The notes: generated by a model from the sequence alone, not told the origin. Positions 16,536-24,990 are shown, numbered from the stretch's first letter. The stretch: DNA of 40,242 bases from Bacillota bacterium (GCA_022706785.1 JAKJBW010000018.1:1-40242); one strand, 5' to 3'. Made by a program: numbers and translations.

Positions 16536-17937
16536 GCTCACTCCCCCTTTCTACCGATGCCGACGGCGACGTCAGCCGCTGTGGTGTGAATATTGCATCA
16601 AGCCTTTCGGCGCTCATCAGCCCCTGCGCAAGCACTGCGTCGCGCACACTCATGCCCGTCTGCCTGCAGCCTGCCGCAACCTCGCACGCCTTGTCATACC
16701 CGATGCAGGGGACCAGCGCTGTGACAAGCGCAAGGCTTGCTTCCAAATTTCGCAGACAGACCTGCTCATTTGCCGTGATCCCCTTCACACAACGCTGTGT
16801 GAAAAGCGGCAATACACCGTTTAAAATATCAAGCATTTCAAAAAGATTTTTCGCCATAAGCGGCAAAAACGCATTTAGCTCAAGCTGCCCCGATGCGGCC
16901 GCCAGCGTGACGGCCGTATCGCAAGCCATCACCTGAAACGCCGCCTGGCTCACAGCCTCGGCCATAACAGGATTGACCTTGCCCGGCATGATGGATGAGC
17001 CCGCCTGCACGGCTGGCAGCATAATCTCGCCGATCCCGCCCGCAGGCCCGGACGACAGCAGCCGCAAATCGCCCGAAAGCTTGGTCAGATTGACCGCCGC
17101 CGCCTTCAAAAAGCCCGAAACCTCCGCAAACACATCGGCGTTCTGCGTGGGATCCATCATATACTCCGCCCGCGCAAGCCCAAGCCCCGTCAGCTCGCGC
17201 AGCCGCTCGATCACATTGAAAATATATTCCCTCGGCGCGTCAAGCCCGGTGCCGACGGCTGTGCCGCCAATATTCACCTGCCGCAGCCGCTCCTCCGCCT
17301 TATACAGCCGCCACCTGTCACGCGAGACAGCCTGCGCCCACGCACCAAACTCCTGCCCCAGCGTAACGGGCACGGCATCGGCAAGCTGTGTCCTGCCAAG
17401 CTTTAGCACGCCCGCGAATACCTCTTCCTTTTCCTGCAGCGCCGACTGCAGCTCGGCAAAGCAGTCCGATACCCGCTTTAAGAGGCGTATCACCGCAATG
17501 CGCAGCGCCGTGGGAAACACATCGTTGGTGGACTGATGCCGGTTTACATGGTCGAGCGGATGGATTACAGCATAATCGCCCTTGCTGCCGCCGAGCAGCT
17601 CTATGGCACGGTTGGCAATCACTTCATTAACGTTCATGTTTGCAGATGTCCCTGCCCCTCCGGCCATGCAGTCCACCACAAACTGGTCGCGCAGCGCACC
17701 GGCAAGTATTTCGTCGCACGCCACAATAACGGCGTCCGCCTTTTTTCCCTCCAGCGCGCCTATGGCGCGGTTGGCAAGCGCCGCCGCCTTCTTGACCGTG
17801 ACAAGCGCGTCTGCAAGCTCACGGTGTATCGGCACGCCTGTTATGGGGAAGTTTTGCAGCGCCCGCGCCGTGTATATGCCGTAGTAAACCTCATCATCAA
17901 GGCGCATATCGCCAAGCATATCATGCTCAAGCCTCAT
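16519..17937 (-). CDS. aspA: Aspartate ammonia-lyase family protein in the hyd operon
   Basis: This 472-residue protein belongs to the aspartase/fumarase superfamily. It has the N-terminal GDMRLDDEVYYGIYTARALQNF stretch, TSANMNVNEVIANRA, HVNRHQSTNDVFPTA and the flexible GSSIMPGKVNP catalytic loop. Aspartases release ammonia from aspartate to give fumarate. It overlaps hydE upstream by 4 nt (ATGA) and hydF downstream by 17 nt, so it is clearly part of the hydrogenase maturation operon. I infer that it supplies ammonia, possibly for the bridging amine of the H-cluster. A simpler role in catabolism cannot be excluded. Confidence 0.88.
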   Translation of the reverse strand: MRLEHDMLGDMRLDDEVYYGIYTARALQNFPITGVPIHRELADALVTVKKAAALANRAIGALEGKKADAVIVACDEILAGALRDQFVVDCMAGGAGTSANMNVNEVIANRAIELLGGSKGDYAVIHPLDHVNRHQSTNDVFPTALRIAVIRLLKRVSDCFAELQSALQEKEEVFAGVLKLGRTQLADAVPVTLGQEFGAWAQAVSRDRWRLYKAEERLRQVNIGGTAVGTGLDAPREYIFNVIERLRELTGLGLARAEYMMDPTQNADVFAEVSGFLKAAAVNLTKLSGDLRLLSSGPAGGIGEIMLPAVQAGSSIMPGKVNPVMAEAVSQAAFQVMACDTAVTLAAASGQLELNAFLPLMAKNLFEMLDILNGVLPLFTQRCVKGITANEQVCLRNLEASLALVTALVPCIGYDKACEVAAGCRQTGMSVRDAVLAQGLMSAERLDAIFTPQRLTSPSASVERGSEHAEHE

Positions 17938-19019
17938 GTGCAGCCACCTCCCTCTCGCAAATCTGTATGGTCTCCGCGGGAAAAATCCGGTTCAAATCCA
18001 GCGCTGACGATCCTTTTTGTCAGGCAGCCCAGACACTCCGCGGCTTCCTCCCCGGTGCATATCTTGTTATCGTAGAGCGCATAGTCCTTGCGGTGCGCGA
18101 CCGGCGACAAATTCGGCATCACCACGTTCGCCCCCGCCGCAAGCCCCTTTTCGCGCCCTGTCGCGTCCACCGTCCCCAGCGCCGTGGTGGAAGGGAGCAA
18201 GACCTTCGGCAGCATGATGCGTACCAGCGCAAGCATGACAAGCGTCCTGTCAGCGGCAGGCGTGGCCAGATGCGCAAAGGGCGTGTCCCTGTGCGGGATA
18301 AATGGGCCTATCCCCACCATATGCGGCGACAGCTCCCGCAAAAATATCATATCCTTGGCCAATGCTTCAAACGTCTGAAACGGCGAGCCCACCATAAAGC
18401 CCGCCCCTACCTGATAGCCAATTTCCTTGAGGTCATACAGGCACTGCTTGCGGTTTTGAAGGCTTAACTGCGGCGGGTGCAGCTTGGCATAGTGGCAGTC
18501 GTCGGCCGTTTCGTGACGCAACAGGTATCTGTCGGCGCCTGCGTCAAACAGCCGTTTGTAGGATTCATAGCTGCGCTCGCCCAGTGAGAGCGTCAGTGCG
18601 CAGTCACAGAAATCCTGCTTAATCTTACATATCATATCGCATAAGCGGTCGTCATTAAAATAGGCATCTTCGCCGCCCTGCAGCACGAAAGTGCGGAATC
18701 CCAGATCGTAGCCTTTGCGGCAGCAGTCCAGAATTTCATGCTTTGTCAGCCTGTAGCGCACGGCGGCGGCATTGCTTTTTCTGATGCCGCAGTAATAGCA
18801 GTCGTTTTTGCAGTAACTTGAAAATTCTATCAGGCCGCGAAAGAAGACCTTGCGTCCGTAGTGCGTCTCGCGAAGCGTATTGGCACATGCGAAAAGCTGC
18901 TTTAGCGCCTCCTGCGAGGTATTCTGGCAAAAATAGCTTATACCGTCTGCCAGCTCACTTTCCGTAGCCATATTTAAATACGCGCTAAATTCATTTGCAT
19001 CCATCTTGTTCCATTCCAT
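17934..19019 (-). CDS. hydE: [FeFe]-hydrogenase maturase HydE (radical SAM)
   Basis: HydE is a radical SAM enzyme that acts on the HydG product during H-cluster assembly. With the ATG at 19019, preceded by GGGGTGAG, it has 361 residues and the cluster ligands Cys70, Cys74 and Cys77 in SYCKNDCYYCGIR. The GGEDAYF, MVGIGPFIPHRDTPF and STTALGTVD stretches are typical of HydE. An ATG or other start further upstream (19073) would add atypical residues. The stop overlaps the aspA start. Confidence 0.94.
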   Translation of the reverse strand: MEWNKMDANEFSAYLNMATESELADGISYFCQNTSQEALKQLFACANTLRETHYGRKVFFRGLIEFSSYCKNDCYYCGIRKSNAAAVRYRLTKHEILDCCRKGYDLGFRTFVLQGGEDAYFNDDRLCDMICKIKQDFCDCALTLSLGERSYESYKRLFDAGADRYLLRHETADDCHYAKLHPPQLSLQNRKQCLYDLKEIGYQVGAGFMVGSPFQTFEALAKDMIFLRELSPHMVGIGPFIPHRDTPFAHLATPAADRTLVMLALVRIMLPKVLLPSTTALGTVDATGREKGLAAGANVVMPNLSPVAHRKDYALYDNKICTGEEAAECLGCLTKRIVSAGFEPDFSRGDHTDLREGGGCT

Positions 19020-19059
19020 AGACTCACCCCTATCCGCATGCTGACCGCCCAAGCAAGAC

Positions 19060-19335
19060 TCACACAGCGCCACTGCCGCCGCCTTTGTCCGAAGTCTTGG
19101 TAATCATTGATTTTACCGAAGCACCGGCGATTCTGCCCAGTTTACCTGTGAGGGCGCTGATCTCATCGTTGCTGCCGTCGACAATAATAGATATTACCGA
19201 CACACCGCGCTCCCTGTGGGGAAGCCCCATTCTCCCCACAATTAATCTGGCATATTCATGCAAAACAGCGTTCACCTGCTCGGTGCAGGACAAATCCTCT
19301 ACCACAATGCCAACAATTCCTATTCTCGTATCCAA
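19060..19335 (-). CDS. TM1266-type iron-only hydrogenase system regulator
   Basis: A 91-residue protein starting at a TTG (19335) with AAAGGAGG eight bases upstream. Its core (RIGIVGIVVED, HEYARLIVGRMGLPHRERGVSVISIIVDG, ALTGKLGRIAG) matches the small ACT/NikR-like family annotated as putative hydrogenase system regulators. Members are typically found beside hydEFG. It is the first gene of the maturation operon, 40 nt before hydE. It has no DNA-binding domain of its own, so how it would regulate is unknown. Confidence 0.88.
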   Translation of the reverse strand: MDTRIGIVGIVVEDLSCTEQVNAVLHEYARLIVGRMGLPHRERGVSVISIIVDGSNDEISALTGKLGRIAGASVKSMITKTSDKGGGSGAV

Positions 19336-19358
19336 CTTATACGCCTCCTTTCTGCGGA

Positions 19359-19401
19359 TAAAACAAAAGCACCCATTCCGAAAATCATACGGAAAGGGTG
19401 C
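19359..19401 (-). terminator. Terminator/attenuator between rpmF and the hyd operon
   Basis: On the minus strand a 12-bp stem (19369-19380 with 19390-19401, one mismatch, arms GCACCC...CG) is followed by TTTTGTTTTAT. It ends only about 25 nt before the TTG start of the hydrogenase regulator. A hyd promoter does not fit in that gap, so it may attenuate the hyd operon as well as end rpmF. The region 19402-19627 shows no supported gene. Confidence 0.7.
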
Positions 19402-19627
19402 AAACCAGCAAAAAAACACACATCTGCCGAATGCGCGCCTTCCCGCTCGGAGCCTACCTTGCGGTCAGGTAAAAATAACACAGGCGCTTCACAGCCGGCG
19501 CAAGGGCAGTACTGCCACACCCTGCGGCCCAAAACGAAGCCTGCCATACCACAAAACAAGCCATGTGCCTCCGAGCGCAAACAGCGCAGGCAGACACATT
19601 GCCCATTGTGCAGTTTTTACAAAAAGC

Positions 19628-19807
19628 CTATTGCGCTTTTTTCAGAACCTCTTTGCCGTTGTAATAGCCACAACTGCCACATACGCGATGGGGCATTTTA
19701 AATTCCTGACAATGCGGACATCTTACAAAGTTAGGCGCTTCAAGCTTCCAGTTTGCGCGCCTTTTATCTCTTCTGGCTTTGGATACTTTCCCCTTTGGTA
19801 CTGCCAC
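19628..19807 (-). CDS. rpmF: 50S ribosomal protein L32
   Basis: The 59-residue protein starts at a GTG (19807) behind GGAGG and reads MAVPKGKVSKARRDKRRAN. A zinc-binding CPHC and CGSC pair identifies the zinc-containing form of L32. It follows the DUF177 gene, as in most bacteria. Confidence 0.97.
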   Translation of the reverse strand: MAVPKGKVSKARRDKRRANWKLEAPNFVRCPHCQEFKMPHRVCGSCGYYNGKEVLKKAQ

Positions 19808-19837
19808 GTGACACACCTCCTACCAATAAAAAAACAT

Positions 19838-20344
19838 TTATTTATCATTAAGCTTTGATAACACAGCTAACCGGGGATCGATTTTCTCATGCCTGCAGCC
19901 GCATCCGCCTTCGTTTAGGTCCTTGCCGCACTCGGCGCACAGCCCCCTGCAGCCTTCGCTGCACAAATACCTTATGGGCATTGCCAGCAAAATATTAGCC
20001 GTAACCATTTCATCAAGCATCAGCTCACTGCCCGTAAACACAACAACATCGTCGCCCTCACGCTCATCCGCCTGCTCTTTGGGCAAAAGGGTTTCTTCAA
20101 AGTCGAAAGCAATTTCCCGCCGAAACTCCCTGGCGCAACGCCCGCACCGAACCAAAAGTCCGCCGCTCACCGATGCTGTCAGCCTGAAAACCTCACCCTC
20201 ATTGACAATCTTTCCCCAAACCCGCACGGGCTCCGGAAAACTTATGATATCCTCCGTCTGCCCGGCTTGGCCGATACACACCTCATCCTCGAATGTAATC
20301 CGGCCGCCTTCGCTTTTTAATATTTCGGATAACGATACAAGCAT
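19838..20344 (-). CDS. DUF177 / YceD family protein
   Basis: The 168-residue protein starts at the ATG at 20344 with GAGGTGG upstream. It has the family pattern: an N-terminal beta-rich part, then a CxxC (CGRC) and a C-terminal Cys-rich CxxxCRGLCAECGKDLN stretch with GCGCRHEKIDPRLAVL. The family is linked to 23S rRNA processing and ribosome assembly in other organisms, and is almost always next to rpmF, as here. Confidence 0.92.
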   Translation of the reverse strand: MLVSLSEILKSEGGRITFEDEVCIGQAGQTEDIISFPEPVRVWGKIVNEGEVFRLTASVSGGLLVRCGRCAREFRREIAFDFEETLLPKEQADEREGDDVVVFTGSELMLDEMVTANILLAMPIRYLCSEGCRGLCAECGKDLNEGGCGCRHEKIDPRLAVLSKLNDK

Positions 20345-20372
20345 AATCCACCTCATTAAAACCGCAAGTTGT

Positions 20373-20401
20373 ATTATACTAGTAATCTTTTAACTTGTCA
20401 A
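20373..20401 (-). promoter_or_regulatory. Strong sigma-A promoter of DUF177-rpmF
   Basis: The minus strand has a perfect TTGACA (20396-20401), a 17-bp spacer and a perfect TATAAT (20373-20378), about 30 bp before the DUF177 start. Confidence 0.88.
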
Positions 20402-20419
20402 GGAATTTTGCCTATTTTT

Positions 20420-20445
20420 GTACGGTCTTACGGTAAGCGCCGTAC
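20420..20445. promoter_or_regulatory. Inverted repeat between two divergent promoters
   Basis: GTACGG (20420-20425) and CCGTAC (20440-20445) enclose CTTAC/GTAAG, giving a near-perfect 26-bp palindrome. It lies between the DUF177-rpmF promoter and the SGNH gene promoter. There is no T-run directly after it, so an operator is more likely than a terminator. Confidence 0.45.
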
Positions 20446-20460
20446 AAAGAGTGAAATTTA

Positions 20461-20489
20461 TTGACATTTCACAAAAAATTTGCTATTTT
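20461..20489 (+). promoter_or_regulatory. Predicted sigma-A promoter of the SGNH hydrolase gene
   Basis: TTGACA (20461-20466), a 17-bp spacer and TATTTT (20484-20489) lie about 90 bp before the gene start. Confidence 0.6.
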
Positions 20490-20581
20490 TATTTAAAGCT
20501 GGGCTATTCTATTATGAATTTAAGAAGATACACGATTGTCTCAGACCGGCAGCGAATTTTTAGCGAAAGGGAAGAACATAA

Positions 20582-21124
20582 ATGAAAAAGGTTTTATTGC
20601 TGGGTGATTCCATCCGGATAGGGTATCAGGACTATGTAAAAAGCCATATTGACGCAGACGTTTATTTTCCGGAAGAGAACGGCCGATTTGCAAAATATAC
20701 ATTATGGGGCGTCCATGTGTGGATTAGAGAACTTGGCATACCCGATATTGTCCACTGGAACAACGGCCTTTGGGATGTGCATCACGAAGCACCCAGGGTT
20801 GAAGCATTAACGCCGCTTGATGAATATATTCAAACGCTCGGCAGAATAATAAATGAGCTTAAGCGGATGGGCTCAGCCATTATTTTTGCGACAACGACTC
20901 CCGTTGCCCCAGATGCCGCCGACAGGAGCAATGCCGAAATCGACAGATACAATGCCGCGGCAGCGGAGCTGATGGCGTTTCACGGTATAGAAGTAAACGA
21001 TTTAAACGCTCTTGTCAGACAGGATATGAAAAACAACATCTGCGAGGATAAGCTGCACTTGAGTGCGCAAGGATATGAATTATGCGGACGTCAGGTATGC
21101 GATATGATTAAAAAATATCTGTAA
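20582..21124 (+). CDS. SGNH/GDSL-type hydrolase
   Basis: This 180-residue cytoplasmic protein has the SGNH family blocks: GDSIRIGY at 8-15 with the nucleophile Ser10, a central WNNGLWD block with Asn, and the C-terminal catalytic DKLHLSAQGYE. The family hydrolyses ester or acetyl groups on lipids or sugars; the substrate is not visible here. There is no signal peptide. AAAGGGAAG precedes the ATG. It appears to be a single-gene unit. Confidence 0.85.
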   Translation: MKKVLLLGDSIRIGYQDYVKSHIDADVYFPEENGRFAKYTLWGVHVWIRELGIPDIVHWNNGLWDVHHEAPRVEALTPLDEYIQTLGRIINELKRMGSAIIFATTTPVAPDAADRSNAEIDRYNAAAAELMAFHGIEVNDLNALVRQDMKNNICEDKLHLSAQGYELCGRQVCDMIKKYL

Positions 21125-21298
21125 AACACCTCACTTCTACTGCCTGTACGCTATCGCGCATTAATAAACACGCAAAGGCTGCCAAAATAATTCCCCTGCC
21201 TGCCGGTTTTAAGACATGCCCGCTCATTTTTTGCGGACATACCGCATAGAATGGTTAAAACAAAATAAATCCAAAGGATGCAAAACAGGAGGAAAACT

Positions 21299-22192
21299 AT
21301 GCTGAATATCAAGTATTTTGTAGACTCCGCTGCCGACATTACCAGGGATTTTGCCGCAGAAAATAACATCGGAGTTTTGGGGATGCCAATATTGTTTGAG
21401 GACGGCGCATACCTCGACTGGACAGAGCTTTCGGGCAATGCGTTTTATGAAAAGCTCGCCGCGTCAAAGACCATCCCCACCACTGCTCAGGTTCCCGTTC
21501 CCACCATAGATACCGCCTTCCGTGACGCACTGCAAAGCCACGACGCCATTGTCTACTTTGCTCTTTCCTCCAAAGGAAGCGGCACCTATCAGGCGGCCAA
21601 TCTTGTAAAAAACGATATCCTGACTGAGTTTCCCGGCGCGAAGATTGAAATTGTAGATTCGCTTGCCTACTCGCTCTATATCGTCGCCATGCTTATGGAG
21701 GCCATGGAATTGAACCGGCAGGGCAAAAGCCTTGAGGAAATCGTGGCCGGCGCTAAAAAGCGGCGTGAATATTCCGATACGGTTGTGGTTGTGGACACGC
21801 TTAAATATCTGGAAAAGGGCGGACGCATCAACAAGGCAAGCCTGATTATGGGCACACTCTTAGACTTAAAGCCCGTGCTCTCGGTACGCGGCGGCGTTAT
21901 GGAGTCTATCGACAAATTCAGGGGCAGCAAGACGGTCATACCGAAAATAATACAAAAGATGAAAGACTTAAACATAGACGAATCATACAAGCAATTCTTT
22001 ATCGTGCACAGCAACGCTTCGGAAAGAGCTCAGGCCCTGTGGGATGCGATCAGGGCGGAATTCGGCGCCGACAGCACGCTTGTCATGCAAAGTGAAATCG
22101 GCGCGACCGTGGGCACCCATATTGGCCCCGGCACACTGGCGGTGTTCTTTAAAACAAAGACGTCCCAACAGCTTTATGACGATACTATGTGA
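21299..22192 (+). CDS. DegV family fatty-acid-binding protein
   Basis: The 297-residue protein (ATG 21299 behind AGGAGG) begins with the DegV pattern YFVDSAADIT. It also has ALSSKGSGTYQ and the lipid-cradle stretches DTLKYLEKGGRI and GTHIGPGTLAVFF. DegV/FakB proteins bind a fatty acid for the FakA kinase, which makes acyl phosphate for membrane lipid synthesis. No fakA is seen nearby. Confidence 0.93.
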   Translation: MLNIKYFVDSAADITRDFAAENNIGVLGMPILFEDGAYLDWTELSGNAFYEKLAASKTIPTTAQVPVPTIDTAFRDALQSHDAIVYFALSSKGSGTYQAANLVKNDILTEFPGAKIEIVDSLAYSLYIVAMLMEAMELNRQGKSLEEIVAGAKKRREYSDTVVVVDTLKYLEKGGRINKASLIMGTLLDLKPVLSVRGGVMESIDKFRGSKTVIPKIIQKMKDLNIDESYKQFFIVHSNASERAQALWDAIRAEFGADSTLVMQSEIGATVGTHIGPGTLAVFFKTKTSQQLYDDTM

Positions 22193-22285
22193 TGTAAAAT
22201 TCACAGAAAGTTCAAATTTTAAACATGCCGATTCCGTTGACGAGTAGGTTATTCTGTGGTATTCTTTAAAATGACAGGATAATTT

Positions 22286-22324
22286 GCGCAATTGTTGGCG
22301 CGGCATTATTTTTTTGTTTTTTTT
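22286..22324 (+). terminator. Possible terminator after the DegV gene
   Basis: A short GCGC/GCGC stem (22286-22301) is followed by a long T-rich run (22309-22324). The stem is weak, so this is tentative. Confidence 0.35.
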
Positions 22325-22436
22325 ACCATGTAATTTATCAGGGATTTTGATATAAAATAGGTAAGCTGTGTTGCAGGTACGCCTGAAAGGGAATTGCTTT
22401 TTAGCGTATGCCAATTAACTCAAGAGAGGGAAAAGG

Positions 22437-23708
22437 ATGAAAAAACATATCATAACCACAAACAGTATCATGCCGCCGGAGCCTTCCGGGGGAGGCAGAG
22501 GCCGCAAAATGCGTAAAAAGCTCAGTCCTGAAAAGAAAAAGGCTGTTACCATAAGCACTATCGTCAGCATCGTGCTGCTTTTATGTTTGGCCGCATGGGG
22601 CATAAACGCCTTTTTAAACACATCCATCGGTATAGAGCCGACAGGTGATCCCGACTTGGACAGTGCCTTGGACAGCCGTGTCACCGACAAGGTGACGGTG
22701 CTTTTGCTCGGCATTGACGCGCAGGGCGTTAATACAGACACCATCATGCTTGCCATGCTTGACTGCAAAAATAAAACCATGAATATCATGTCCATCCCGC
22801 GCGACACCAGGGTAGCCAATCCTTGGGGCGGCGGCGGATACGCCAAGATTAACTCGGTGTATATCGCAAAAGGCATGAGTGGGGTCATAAAGCAGGTAGG
22901 TGAGCTCACCGGTCTGCCCATAAACTATTACTTAATGGTGAATTACGAGGGTTTCAGAAAGGCGGTTGACGTGCTCGGCGGCGTTGACTTTGATGTGCCT
23001 ATGCGCCTTAAATACGATGACCCGGCACAAAATCTGCACATAAACCTTCAGGCCGGCATGCAGCACCTTAACGGCGATAAGGCGGAACAGCTCGTACGCT
23101 CAAGAAATCAGTATCCCGAAGCGGATCTCACCCGTACACAGGTGCAGCGCGATTTCCTTAAAGCGATGATCAAGCAGCACGCGGTTGCTTCCAATATTCC
23201 GAAGATCGATGATCTGTTTAAGCAGCTTGAATCGTATGTCACGACAAATATGAAGATAGGTCATCTGCTCAAATACGCGCCTGTGCTTGCCAAGATACCG
23301 GACGAAAATATCAGGCTGTTTATGATCCCCGGCCATGTCAATGACTATGCTGCGGCCGGCGAGTCCTGGTATTTATGTGACGCGGCGGAAATGGAGAAGC
23401 TGGCCAAAGACATATTTGCAACCGATGTAAAAATCGCACAGACATCCAAACCCATTGTTGGTTTAAGCCCGCCCTCGCCTTCCAAAGCAACATCTGCACC
23501 AAAGAATACCCCGACCATTATTGATGTTCCAGATGACAACGAGGATCCGGCTACGCCGAAGCCTGCCGCCGAGCAGCAGCCGACACCAAAGCCTACTCTG
23601 GCGCCTGTACGCACCCATGACCCTGTTCCCGATACGACGAGCGCGCCTACAAGAAAGCCTAGTCCGACGCATTCGCCCTCGGGTACCGCTTATCCGGATG
23701 GGCTCTAA
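22437..23708 (+). CDS. LytR-CpsA-Psr (LCP) family cell-wall protein
   Basis: This 423-residue protein has a cytoplasmic tail, one membrane segment (about 38-60) and an extracellular LCP domain (about 85-250). That domain has LLGIDAQG (90-97), DTIML, IPRDTRV (with Arg122 and Arg126) and the AEQLVRSRNQYPEADLTR block. LCP enzymes transfer polyisoprenoid-linked polymers to peptidoglycan. A Pro/Thr/Ser-rich tail (about 340-423) probably extends through the wall. AGAGAGGG precedes the ATG. The capsule sugar genes at 37.7-40.2 kb could supply one of its substrates, but that is inference. Confidence 0.93.
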   Translation: MKKHIITTNSIMPPEPSGGGRGRKMRKKLSPEKKKAVTISTIVSIVLLLCLAAWGINAFLNTSIGIEPTGDPDLDSALDSRVTDKVTVLLLGIDAQGVNTDTIMLAMLDCKNKTMNIMSIPRDTRVANPWGGGGYAKINSVYIAKGMSGVIKQVGELTGLPINYYLMVNYEGFRKAVDVLGGVDFDVPMRLKYDDPAQNLHINLQAGMQHLNGDKAEQLVRSRNQYPEADLTRTQVQRDFLKAMIKQHAVASNIPKIDDLFKQLESYVTTNMKIGHLLKYAPVLAKIPDENIRLFMIPGHVNDYAAAGESWYLCDAAEMEKLAKDIFATDVKIAQTSKPIVGLSPPSPSKATSAPKNTPTIIDVPDDNEDPATPKPAAEQQPTPKPTLAPVRTHDPVPDTTSAPTRKPSPTHSPSGTAYPDGL

Positions 23709-23714
23709 TGCTGA

Positions 23715-23860
23715 TTTCAATTTAAAATATAGATAAAAACTTGTTTTTTTTCCGCCATGCTTTGTTGTCGCCAGTGGGGATACACCAAGTATTCCCGCCG
23801 GCTGCCGTCTCGCCTGACGAAAAAAATCTTGCGTTTTTATTGCTATATTGCAAAATGAAA
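23715..23860 (+). repeat. R2 palindromic repeat element, copy B
   Basis: This 146-bp copy has a different pair of end arms (TTTCAATTT...ATATAG...AAAAAC against GTTTTTAT..CTATATTG..AAATGAAA). Its inner hairpin is GGGGATAC/GTATTCCC in place of the GGCGGGC type. The conserved core words GCTTTGTTGTCG and CGAAAAAAATCTTGCG are recognisable. It lies just after the LCP gene. Confidence 0.72.
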
Positions 23861-23908
23861 TAGTATAAACAGCGCACGCATGCAAAAAACATACCGGTTT
23901 TCAATCGC

Positions 23909-23949
23909 AAAAAAGCGGTCTGCCTTCAAAAAAGGCTGACCGCTTTTTT
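23909..23949. terminator. Bidirectional terminator between the LCP gene and radC
   Basis: AAAAAAGCGGTC (23909-23920) pairs exactly with GACCGCTTTTTT (23938-23949), and an inner GCCTT/AAGGC stem (23922-23936) extends it. T-runs are present on both strands. It sits between R2 copies B and C. Confidence 0.88.
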
Positions 23950-24107
23950 ATACTAATCTCCAATACAAATCACAATACCTTCCCTGACCTTTTTGCACCG
24001 GGCTGCGTTCTCCTCTTTGGCGGGCGACGGCCCGCCTGTGTCGTCAGCCTTGCCGGGCTCGGAAAATCCTCGGAAATCTTATCGCGCTTTCTATTGGAGA
24101 TTGGTAT
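23950..24107 (+). repeat. R2 palindromic repeat element, copy C
   Basis: This 158-bp copy has the same length as copy A. The end arms are ATACTAATCTCCAATACAAA (23950-23969) and its complement with two mismatches (24088-24107). The inner hairpin GGCGGGC-GACG-GCCCGCC is perfect. The core words GGCTGCGTTCTCCTC, TGTCGTC and TCGGAAAATCCTCGGAAATC match copy A. It abuts the terminator on its left. Confidence 0.82.
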
Positions 24108-24181
24108 TAATGCCCACGCCTGACCAACCGCCTTGCAGGTGATCCGGCAGGGATTTTTTTAACAGAATCAGGCCGCTTTGC

Positions 24182-24898
24182 TCAGCGGCACCCGTCAAGG
24201 CTGACATAGCCCAGATCGGCCATGCTGATATAACCGTCGGCGCCTACAATAATATGATCCACCAGCTCAATATCCACATCACTCAAAACCCTTGCCAGAA
24301 CCTGAGTGTACTCAATATCATTTGTCGAAGGATTGCGTTTGCCCGACGGATGGTTGTGCGCAAAAATGACCTTCTGCGCCTGATGCCTCAGTACCGTTTC
24401 CATAACCAGCCTGGGGTAGCAGGGCACCTCGTCAATAGTTCCTTCACATACCTTAACTTCATGCTGTATTTTGTTGTTTTTATCCATGCATATCACAAAA
24501 AACGCTTCGTAGAGCCTGCCGGTAAACAGCGTCTGCACATATTCACAGGCCTTTGTCGAGCTGTCCACCACCGTCATGCTGCGCATACGGTCCTTTTGAT
24601 ATATCCGCGAAAGCTGAGGAATCAAGGCAATAAGGGCTGATGTATTCTCACTGATACCCCCGATACTTTGCAAATCCTTGGGGTCTGTGTCAAACACACG
24701 CGAAAGCGAACCGAACCTGTCGATGAGCTTATGGGCAAGCTCATTGGTGTCGCGCTGGGGCAAAGCATAGAAGAGCAAAAGCTCCAGTATCTGATGCGGC
24801 TGAAAACTGTCAAGTCCCTCCTTTAGGAATCTTTCCTTCAGCCTTTTTCTGTGCCCTGCGTGAACATTTGACTTTGACTTGTCCGCATCCTTTTCCAT
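24182..24898 (-). CDS. radC: RadC family JAMM-domain protein
   Basis: The 238-residue protein has an N-terminal helix-hairpin-helix region (about 30-95) and a JAMM/MPN domain. The metal ligands His181, His183 and Asp194 lie in HNHPSGKRNPSTND, followed by DHIIVGADGYISM. The name comes from a supposed role in DNA repair that is not well supported. Members are also seen on mobile elements, but nothing here suggests one. GGAGGTG lies upstream of the ATG at 24898. Confidence 0.93.
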   Translation of the reverse strand: MEKDADKSKSNVHAGHRKRLKERFLKEGLDSFQPHQILELLLFYALPQRDTNELAHKLIDRFGSLSRVFDTDPKDLQSIGGISENTSALIALIPQLSRIYQKDRMRSMTVVDSSTKACEYVQTLFTGRLYEAFFVICMDKNNKIQHEVKVCEGTIDEVPCYPRLVMETVLRHQAQKVIFAHNHPSGKRNPSTNDIEYTQVLARVLSDVDIELVDHIIVGADGYISMADLGYVSLDGCR

Positions 24899-24961
24899 AC
24901 CCTTTCACCTCCCCGGATCGGTATAAGAAAACGTCCCTTTTCCCAAATCTATACCGAGATT

Positions 24962-24990
24962 ATTATATCGGTTTGAAAATATAATTGCAA
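24962..24990 (-). promoter_or_regulatory. Predicted sigma-A promoter of radC
   Basis: The minus strand has TTGCAA (24985-24990), a 17-bp spacer and a perfect TATAAT (24962-24967). An inverted repeat CGGTATA/TATACCG lies in the leader between the promoter and the gene. Confidence 0.6.

Noticed and set aside
19489-19599. A 36-codon minus-strand frame with a hydrophobic start after rpmF
   Set aside because: It has no ribosome site, no recognisable domain and lies in a leader-like region. It is more likely non-coding.
23715-24107. Insertion sequence remnants
   Set aside because: There is no transposase fragment, and the inverted arms are not shared between copies as they would be for an IS family. 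They are reported as repeats instead.
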